From assembly GCA_965204905.1 (NCBI GenBank), contig CBDBGA010000001.1:62001-126000 (forward strand): a stretch of 64,000 nt of DNA, written 5' to 3'. The stretch is from Bin87 sp965204905 (lineage in GTDB: Bacteria; Chloroflexota; Dehalococcoidia; Lucifugimonadales; UBA3495). Each line of letters opens with the position of its first letter. Position 1 is the first letter of the stretch. Shown piece after piece: positions 58,028 to 64,000 of the stretch. Both the position numbers and the translations under genes were made by a program. Below the pieces are notes generated by a model. It saw only the letters and a program-made list of their open reading frames with translations. It searched no databases and was not told where the DNA came from.

Positions 58028-59137
58028 ATGGACCGACTCGGTAAAATCACCATCCACGGATTCCGGAGCATCAGGGCCATCGACGACCTGGAGATTAAGC
58101 CGCTCACCGTGCTCATTGGCGCGAACGGGGCCGGCAAGTCCAATATCATCGAGGTCTTCACCCTCATCACCAACCTGCGCTTGGGCATGCTCAACGATTA
58201 TGCCGTACGCGCCGGCGGCGCCGACGAAGTCCTACACTTCGGGCGTGCCCAAACCGACCGGATCCGATTGCAGCTCCAGCTGGCCAACGGCCGGTTCGGA
58301 TACCTGGCCGACCTCGTGCCCACCGCCAATGACGGACTGGGTGTGTTGAATCAGGTCATCGAAACCACCGGCGTACCCGGCTACCCGGACGGACAGGGAG
58401 CGGTCTCGTCAGATGGACCTGAGGCCGCCATACGTGGCGAGGTGAGCTGGAGCACAGTATTGGAGCCTCTGATCGGTGCCCTATTCCATGGTCACCGGGT
58501 CTATGACCCGCTGGACACCAGCCGTGACTCCCCAGCCAAGAAGAGGAACTGGCTCCAGGACAACGAGTGCCTTCACTCCGACGGCAGCAACCTGGCGTCG
58601 TTCCTGTACCTGTTAGCCCAGCGACACCCCGACCACTACCAAAGCATCGTCAGCGCGGTCCGCCGGGTCGCCCCATTCATCGCCGATATCCGACTGGAAC
58701 CGCTGCGCCTCAACCCCGAGACAAACCTGCTCCAATGGACCCACGTCCACTCGGCGCGGCCATTCGGTCCCTGGACCATGTCGGGAGGGACCCTGCGATT
58801 CATCATGCTGGCCACCCTGTTCTTGCAGCCGGTGGAGTACCGCCCCGCCATCATCATCGTAGACGAGCCGGAGTTGGGACTCCATCCCCACGCCATCCAC
58901 CTCCTAGCCGGCATCATCCAGTCGGCCTCGGTGGATACCGCCATCGTGATCGCCACCCAGTCACCTCAGATGGTGGACCCGTTCCAGCCCGAGGATATCC
59001 TGGTTACCGAACGCGAGCAGGGTGCTACCGTGGTGCGCTCCCTGGACCGGGAGGAGCTCGACCGTTGGCTGCAGCGCTACAGCCTGGGCGAACTCTGGCA
59101 GAAGAACCTCCTCGGCGGGCACCCCACGCCCCAGTAA
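58028..59137 (+). CDS. AAA_21-type ATPase of a two-gene (OLD/PARIS-like) system
   Basis: A 369-residue SMC/ABC-like AAA ATPase from ATG 58028. It has I-T-I-H-G-F-R-S-I-R (family start), Walker A G-A-N-G-A-G-K-S-N, a signature-like W-T-M-S-G-G-T-L-R-F, Walker B I-I-I-V-D-E-P-E-L-G-L-H-P and the H-switch A-T-Q-S-P-Q-M-V-D. It is followed four bases later by a DUF4276 TOPRIM-like gene. ATPase + TOPRIM-type pairs are the layout of OLD-like, Gabija and PARIS anti-phage systems. DUF4276 differs from the PARIS effector (DUF4435), so this is a related but not identical pair. A role in phage defence is inferred from architecture. Confidence 0.85.
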   Translation: MDRLGKITIHGFRSIRAIDDLEIKPLTVLIGANGAGKSNIIEVFTLITNLRLGMLNDYAVRAGGADEVLHFGRAQTDRIRLQLQLANGRFGYLADLVPTANDGLGVLNQVIETTGVPGYPDGQGAVSSDGPEAAIRGEVSWSTVLEPLIGALFHGHRVYDPLDTSRDSPAKKRNWLQDNECLHSDGSNLASFLYLLAQRHPDHYQSIVSAVRRVAPFIADIRLEPLRLNPETNLLQWTHVHSARPFGPWTMSGGTLRFIMLATLFLQPVEYRPAIIIVDEPELGLHPHAIHLLAGIIQSASVDTAIVIATQSPQMVDPFQPEDILVTEREQGATVVRSLDREELDRWLQRYSLGELWQKNLLGGHPTPQ

Positions 59138-59141
59138 TCTC

Positions 59142-59813
59142 ATGCCCCGCCTCAGCATCATAGTGGAGGGCTGGACCGAAAGGGACTGGGTCTACGCCAT
59201 ACTGGCGCCCCACCTCGATGGGTTTGGATATTCCTACATCAGGCCGGTGCTCTTTAACGCCACGGGTGGCCTCACTCGCTGGGCCGCCGAGCGCAACGAT
59301 ATCATAGACGAGCTCAGGAACCCTCGGGTACACCTGGTCACCACCATGGTGGATTACTACGGATTGCCACGCACATGGCCCGGCCGGATCAGTTCTAAGC
59401 ATTTGACCGACCCATTGGCCAAGGCTCAGGCCATCGAAGAAGCGGTCCGCCGCGACATTGCCGGATCATTTACGGACCTCGACCCACGCCGGTTCCTGCC
59501 CAACGTCATCATGCACGAATTCGAGGGGCTCCTGTTCAGCGACCCCGGCAACTTAGCCCTGGGCATTGGTCGGCGGGATCTCGCGCCGGCGCTCACCGCA
59601 ATCAGGGACTCCTTCGACACGCCGGAACAGATCAATGATTCACGACAGACCAAACCGGAACAGCGGATCAGGGACCTGGAACCCCGATATAACAAACGCC
59701 TGATGGGGGTAGACGCGTTTCAGTACATGGGCTTAGACAAGGTCCAGCAGGAGTGTCCGCTATTCCACCGTTGGATTACTGCACTGGAAAATTTCGCCGT
59801 AAACCGGCCCTGA
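59142..59813 (+). CDS. DUF4276 TOPRIM-like partner of the ATPase
   Basis: A 223-residue DUF4276 protein. It opens with S-I-I-V-E-G-W-T-E-R-D-W-V (the TOPRIM Glu), followed by V-T-T-M-V-D-Y-Y-G-L-P (acidic position of the D-x-D block), I-M-H-E-F-E-G-L-L-F-S and R-Y-N-K-R-L-M-G. The last blocks are characteristic of DUF4276. It starts four bases after the ATPase stop, so they are translated together. In comparable pairs the TOPRIM protein is the nuclease effector, released or controlled by the ATPase. Metal-dependent nuclease activity is inferred. Confidence 0.85.
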   Translation: MPRLSIIVEGWTERDWVYAILAPHLDGFGYSYIRPVLFNATGGLTRWAAERNDIIDELRNPRVHLVTTMVDYYGLPRTWPGRISSKHLTDPLAKAQAIEEAVRRDIAGSFTDLDPRRFLPNVIMHEFEGLLFSDPGNLALGIGRRDLAPALTAIRDSFDTPEQINDSRQTKPEQRIRDLEPRYNKRLMGVDAFQYMGLDKVQQECPLFHRWITALENFAVNRP

Positions 59814-60009
59814 TTCCCAGGCGCAGATCCCTGCTACAATGCCTTCATCCCGATGTGGCTGCCCAACACCTCAACAGGACGCAGCACCATGATCACCGCC
59901 TATCGCCGTTGGCGCCGGATGCGTTTTTGTACACAAACTCGGTTGTTGTCCAGCGATTTTGTCAGTCTGAGCGGTGGATGGTCGGTTGAGGTGATCGACT
60001 GGCGCCACG

Positions 60010-60180
60010 GTTGATGGGGTGATCGGTGGGCTGGGCCAGGGCGAGGATGTACTCGCGGACAGTATTGCCGTGAACGCCCAGTTGACCTGAGATTACTCGT
60101 AGGGATAGGGCGCCCTGGTCCCTGGCCCGCTGCACCGCTTTCCAGGGGGGCCAGCTGTCGCGGGGGTAAATTCCCGGCGG
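60010..60180 (-). pseudogene. Transposase helix-turn-helix remnant
   Basis: The minus-strand translation P-W-K-A-V-Q-R-A-R-D-Q-G, then L-S-L-R-V-I-S-G-Q-L-G-V-H-G-N-T-V-R-E-Y is the helix-turn-helix of IS21/ISL3-type transposases. The surrounding frame is broken, and no catalytic domain is seen. Confidence 0.45.
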
Positions 60181-60560
60181 TACGGAGGTTCACTGTGATG
60201 GTTCTCGACAGCGGGTTCCGCGACGACGGAATGGGGCTCTAGGTCAGCCAGGTGTCGCAACTGGGGTTGGCTGAGGTGATGGTTGTCCAGGTGTTTCACG
60301 ATGCGGCCGATTTCCGGTGTGGGAGCCAGTGCGCCATGGGAAGCACGTAGCGCACCGGACCGGGGCAGCGCCGATTGGGGATCATCTCACCCTCTGGCGT
60401 ACCTAGAGGCGGCTGTCGGTGTGTTCGAGGGCTTCCACTTGGACACCGGCGTAGCAGGGACGTTCCATACTGGGCAGCAGTTGCAAGGTGCGCCACCGGT
60501 ACTTGACCGTGTTGCCTCGAGCCACCTCGGGTCGATTCCGGTAAGGGGCAGGATCGTACG

Positions 60561-61134
60561 CTAAGGAGAAAGGCGCCGGTTGAACGTGCGATATACGGTT
60601 GGTCTTGAGACGGAGCAGAGCTCGGCGAGATCGCTGATGGAATACTCGCCGCTGGCATGCATGCGGCAGAGTTCCCGTTGCTGTCGGGCGGCGAGTTTGG
60701 GCTGTTTGCCGCGCAGTTTCCCCCTGGCGCGGGCGATGGCCATGCCCTCGCGGGTGCGCATGCGGATGAGATCTGCTTCGAACTCGGCGAAGGTGGCGAG
60801 GATGTTGAAGAACATCTTGCCCATGGGATCGTCCGGGTTGTGGAGGGTCCAGCCCAGGGCCAGTTTCACGCGGCGTTCCCGAATCTGGTCGGCGATGGCA
60901 CAGGCATCCGGGGACAGACCTGGCCAAGTGGTCCAGTTTCGGCACGCCCAGGGTGTCGCCCTGGCGCACGGCGGCGAGGGCCTGATCGAGACCGGGTCGG
61001 GTGGTGCCGGTAAGGCCGTGATCGGTGTAGATGCGGTCCTCGGCGACGTCACGCCCCAGGAGCACCTGATGCCGGGCGTCCAGGTCCTGGCGGTCGGTGG
61101 AACAGCGGGCGTATCCGATGAGAGTTTCGGTCAT
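60561..61134 (-). pseudogene. tnpR: Serine resolvase (Tn3 TnpR type) with single frameshift
   Basis: The N-terminal frame (from ATG 61134) has I-G-Y-A-R-C-S-T-D-R-Q-D-L, with the catalytic Ser, and L-D-H-L-A-R-S-V-P. The C-terminal frame continues with A-I-A-D-Q-I-R-E-R-R-V-K-L, N-I-L-A-T-F-A-E-F-E-A-D-L-I-R-M-R-T and the helix-turn-helix S-V-S-R-P-T-V-Y-R. Removing one base from the GGGG run at 60910-60913 rejoins both frames into a normal 190-residue resolvase, so the lesion is either a recent mutation or a homopolymer sequencing error. The Tn3 transposase tail at 61290 lies next to it. Confidence 0.8.
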
Positions 61135-61289
61135 GGTGGGAAGTGTACGGATAGGGTCCCGCTTCCGTAATTGTTACCGTAGCATTCATATGAGACGCTC
61201 CCGGCTCCGGTTTGGCGGGGGTTGAAGCGACAGGCTGGGTTGTACGCTCAACGATCCCCTTGCGGACACCACCGAGCCTGCCGAGATGA

Positions 61290-61640
61290 ATGGATAACGG
61301 AGGGGCGGAACCTGACGAGACGAATCGTCTGGAGCGCGCCGACCTTTTCGGTCTGTCGAGCGAGGGCCAGCATTGCTGCATGGCCGGGCTCAACCTGCTC
61401 GCCGCCATCGTTACTTGCCGGAATACCGCCCATCTCGACGAAGCGGTCAGACAGCCGAAACACGCAGGGATGACCATCGAGCCCGATCTCCTGGCCCACA
61501 TCTCGCCCCTTGGCTGGGCCCACATCCTGTTCACCAACGAATACCGGTGGCAAAACGCCGATAGCAACCTTAGCGTACGATTCTGCCGCCTACCGGAATC
61601 GACCCGAATAGCAACGGCCCAGGTTTGCGATGATATATAG
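61290..61640 (+). pseudogene. C-terminal remnant of Tn3-family transposase TnpA
   Basis: The frame shows E-G-Q-H-C-C-M-A-G-L-N-L-L-A-A-I-V-T-C-R-N-T-A-H-L-D-E-A-V (the conserved N-T-x-x-L-x-x-A block) and L-A-H-I-S-P-L-G-W-A-H-I-L-F-T-N-E-Y-R-W, the end of Tn3 transposases. TnpA is about 1000 residues; only about 90 remain. With the adjacent resolvase it identifies a collapsed Tn3-type transposon. Confidence 0.75.
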
Positions 61641-61713
61641 AGTTCTCGCCTGTCCTTGGGTTTGGGGGCGCCGACATATGCGTTTGCTGGTAGGGATTAC
61701 GCCGGCAGGCGGC

Positions 61714-62808
61714 TCAGAAATTAGCATCATGTACCAGAGCTGGGATGATGTCGATGGATTCGTAACCATTAAGCAGGTTACCGCCAGAGTCAACCAACAA
61801 GTAAGCCTCACAGCGTACGGGCAAGCTGATGGAGGCTAAGAGACCGAAATCGTTCCAGTCCCAATCAATTAGGTATAAACGAGCGTCGTCTTCGTGAGCG
61901 TACCAATTTGCCTTGAGCATGAAGACGTCAAATTCCCCGGTAAAATTGGCTGCCACTTTGACCAAATACTGGCCAGTATTGAGCTCACTCACGTCGATCT
62001 GATCAGGGTCACAAAATTCAGACACTGCTTGCAGCTTTGGAGATTCAAATTCCCACGTCAACCCTATTCGATTTGGGTCCAATTCTTGGTGCGCGTATTC
62101 ATTCATTATCTGCGTATCCAGCGTACTGCCAACGTCATTTGCCAAATTACTCAAGGTCTTCACCGGGTCATCCCAAGCCACATTTTTCAGATTTGGACGA
62201 ATATAGTCATCGATCAGGGCCTTCAAATCGAGAGCAAGCGCAACGTCGGTCGATTGATCCCCTTCCCCCTTCGCTTCGGAGACCAAACGCGCATTCAGTT
62301 CGGTCCCTTGGCCCCTGAACATCCGATCCTTGGCGACCAGCACGATCAGATCGTCCGCTCTTGGTACCAAATCCAATACCGTCATCCATATCAACGTGTC
62401 CCGGTAACCGGATCCTTTTTCATTGAACGGTCTAATTCTAGTGGTGGCTCTTTTGACCAGATCGCGGTGACTTGTAGTTGGATAACTGAGCAACTGGACG
62501 CTCGCATCAGAAAGCTGCTTTAACAACCTGCTCCTGAAAGACTCGGACTCTGCGGCCAAATCTAGTCCATCGAGAGGGTCGCTCAACTCTGATGAGAGCA
62601 ACTCTGTAAGCCTTCGCCGTTTTTTGCCTAAATCTTCGGCCTCACTTCCCAGAACTCTGGCGAATTTAGCTACGACTTCGTCTACGACAACTTCAGGTAC
62701 GTAGACCGAATACCCCAACATTCGAGCAACCGACAGAAACAGTTTGAACCGGCGGCTGGCACCATACCCTTCGGTGACCACCACGTTAGTATCCAAAACG
62801 ATGTGCAT
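61714..62808 (-). CDS. PIN-domain protein (PIN_4/DUF4935-like)
   Basis: A 364-residue protein from ATG 62808. The N-terminal half is a PIN-like nuclease: H-I-V-L-D-T-N-V-V-V, the first Asp; V-Y-V-P-E-V-V-V-D-E-V-V with acidic helix residues; G-S-G-Y-R-D-T-L-I-W with a third Asp; and D-L-I-V-L-V-A-K-D. The C-terminal half (about 235-364) is a beta-rich domain with W-Y-A-H-E-D-D-A-R-L-Y-L-I-D-W-D-W-N-D-F, seen in some DUF4935 proteins. Likely an RNase of toxin or defence type; no antitoxin gene is adjacent. An upstream start at 62823 is possible but lacks a ribosome site. Confidence 0.8.
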   Translation of the reverse strand: MHIVLDTNVVVTEGYGASRRFKLFLSVARMLGYSVYVPEVVVDEVVAKFARVLGSEAEDLGKKRRRLTELLSSELSDPLDGLDLAAESESFRSRLLKQLSDASVQLLSYPTTSHRDLVKRATTRIRPFNEKGSGYRDTLIWMTVLDLVPRADDLIVLVAKDRMFRGQGTELNARLVSEAKGEGDQSTDVALALDLKALIDDYIRPNLKNVAWDDPVKTLSNLANDVGSTLDTQIMNEYAHQELDPNRIGLTWEFESPKLQAVSEFCDPDQIDVSELNTGQYLVKVAANFTGEFDVFMLKANWYAHEDDARLYLIDWDWNDFGLLASISLPVRCEAYLLVDSGGNLLNGYESIDIIPALVHDANF

Positions 62809-62823
62809 ATAACCCCACAACAA

Positions 62824-63430
62824 ATATCAAGGCTTGGCGCTACACACTAGCACTGCCTGAATGCCAATGCCGAGATTGCAACGCTTCAGGGAATTTGTCT
62901 CAAACCGCCCATCCCGGCACAATCCAATTTACCAAGCGCTGTCGATCCCTGTAAAGGGACGCGTATAGGTCCAGTCCGATTTGGTTCGCGCAACCTCCAG
63001 TATGTACACCGGCTATTCCCACTTGGTTAGACGGCCTCTATGCTCAGCTTGGTTTGCATGATGCCTAGAGTGAGCAAATTTGTGCGGGGAATTTCAATGT
63101 AGCGACGGGGAAAGACGACCCTCTTATTGTTCGAATCTCCGTCGACCGGTCAACGGCGCCGGGGTTTCCAGACTAACGGCACGACCACTCGGTACCATAC
63201 TGTTCATATTCGGCAAGACGCCATGATGATAGACACGGCCGTTCCGCAAGCTCGATGGCGACCGTAGATTCGTAGAAGGTTGGCTACTCGTCCTGGCATA
63301 CCGCGACATCAACGCTGGCCAGATTGTGATCGTAATAGTGCCTCCATCCGGCGGCGATTGCGATGCCGGCTGAAACCCCTGTTGCACGAGGCGCATCCCC
63401 ATGCTACAGTATAGTCAGGTCGCCAGCGTT
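62824..63430. other. Intergenic, no supported gene
   Basis: About 600 bases with only short shadow-like frames. Nothing recognisable on either strand. Confidence 0.4.
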
Positions 63431-63496
63431 CAGGTGCCACCGCTCGAAGGTGGAGCCTGCCGCCAATAGCGGTGCGGGGCCCGTGGAATGGCCCCG
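63431..63496 (+). ncRNA. Three consecutive hairpins, candidate structured RNA or element end
   Basis: Hairpin 1 at 63431-63459 (CAGG-TG-CCACC / GGTGG-AG-CCTG), hairpin 2 at 63460-63472 (CCGC/GCGG) and hairpin 3 at 63475-63496 (CGGGGCC/GGCCCCG) follow each other without gaps. There is no T-tract, so they are not simple terminators. Could be a small RNA, a transposon end or an omega-RNA scaffold. Confidence 0.4.
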
Positions 63497-63675
63497 TCAG
63501 CGGGCGCATTCATAGCTCATGCGCTCATATGATGACCCATCTGGCGGTTCTGAACGGCCACATACCGATCATACATTTTCTCTAGGGCTTTCGGCCGGCT
63601 GTCGTAGCAGTGTCGAGCCCCACGTCATAAGTGCGTCAAGCCAGCCGCCCCGAGGCGGGCGGCAGAGGAATTTGT

Positions 63676-64000
63676 GTGATCAGCCGTCGAGAACGCCAAC
63701 AGAATAATTATACGAAACACATAATAGGGGAAGCTGATCCAAGTCAACCGCAACCCCCGGAGAGCAATAGCCGTGCCACTGGTGCGTCGCCCGTTGCCGG
63801 GGGGATAAGTCCAATGCCGGGCGATGGTGTCGACGACAGTTGCGCCCCACACATTGAGGTTCAGCAACCGCTCCAGGAATCAGGCCGGGAAGCGACTCCT
63901 AGAAAAGGAAAGTCCGGCCAGAAGAATCCCGGCCTACAGCGCCGGAAACCGGGGCCGCCGGACCCATTCGCGGAGCTGCTGGAATCCGAGGTAGTCCCCC
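63676..64000 (+). CDS. Partial IS21-like transposase, runs off window
   Basis: A plus-strand frame is open from GTG 63676 (ATG 63814 is also possible) to the window end with no stop. The last part reads G-P-P-D-P-F-A-E-L-L-E-S-E-V-V-P, which matches the segment just before the catalytic core of IS21-type (IstA-like) transposases. The residues before it are Pro/Ser/Gly-rich and do not show the usual N-terminal helix-turn-helix, so the 5' end may be rearranged. The sequence beyond base 64000 would settle the identity. Confidence 0.4.
   Translation, partial: MISRRERQQNNYTKHIIGEADPSQPQPPESNSRATGASPVAGGISPMPGDGVDDSCAPHIEVQQPLQESGREATPRKGKSGQKNPGLQRRKPGPPDPFAELLESEVVP

Noticed and set aside
1..64000. 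tRNA or rRNA genes
   Set aside because: I looked for cloverleaf-like segments with TTCGANNC arms and for rRNA-like conserved blocks and saw none; a tRNA scan would be the decisive check.

Overview
The window is high-GC bacterial DNA, probably from an uncultured Chloroflexota (SAR202/Dehalococcoidia-like). The clues are a DUF5679 zinc-ribbon gene next to NurA, large secreted fibronectin-III/DUF11 proteins, GAF-PAS-kinase-receiver-winged-helix fusions, and extreme density of TnpB-type elements. This placement is inference; no rRNA, tRNA or CRISPR array was seen.

Layout. 0-2.5 kb: small hypothetical genes, then a broken flavin monooxygenase tail abutting a decayed DDE transposase. 2.7-4.5 kb: a secreted FnIII + betaine-binding-type protein. 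4.6-31 kb: an accessory zone with at least five TnpB lineages (two near-identical copies of one, one damaged copy plus three remnants of another, two bounded by perfect inverted repeats). Between them lie a HEPN two-gene cassette, an AbiEi-like antitoxin with a destroyed partner, a MazF-like toxin gene with an in-frame amber codon, NYN nucleases, a GGDEF protein, an HNH nuclease, a truncated sigma-70 factor, a DUF4143 ATPase, Uma2, and DUF5679-NurA. 31-38.5 kb: two large secreted surface proteins. 39-44 kb: two tandem paralogous 804-residue hybrid kinase/receiver/winged-helix proteins, each with a similar upstream direct-repeat region; the second has lost both phospho-acceptor residues. 44.6-52 kb: a lipoprotein serpin, an ordinary two-component system flanked by two paralogous secreted proteins, and a lipoprotein 5'-nucleotidase. 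52-57.5 kb: an accretion island in which three copies of the 3' end of one tyrosine recombinase bracket a BrnT/BrnA module and a DUF4143 ATPase; an MNT-HEPN protein follows. 58-64 kb: an AAA ATPase + DUF4276 pair (likely defence), Tn3-type remnants, a PIN protein, a structured hairpin cluster and the start of an IS21-like transposase running off the end.

Core-like cell-envelope and signalling genes (31-52 kb) thus sit between two accessory zones rich in toxin-antitoxin, nuclease and transposon-derived genes. No TnpA (Y1 or serine) partner for any TnpB was found, so these elements depend on a transposase elsewhere or are immobile. The most interesting signals are the pseudo-kinase paralog with its PhoB-like repeats, the inverted-repeat-bounded TnpB elements, the solitary TnpB right ends (omega-RNA-like scaffolds), and the integrase-3'-end accretion island with a 41-bp palindrome.
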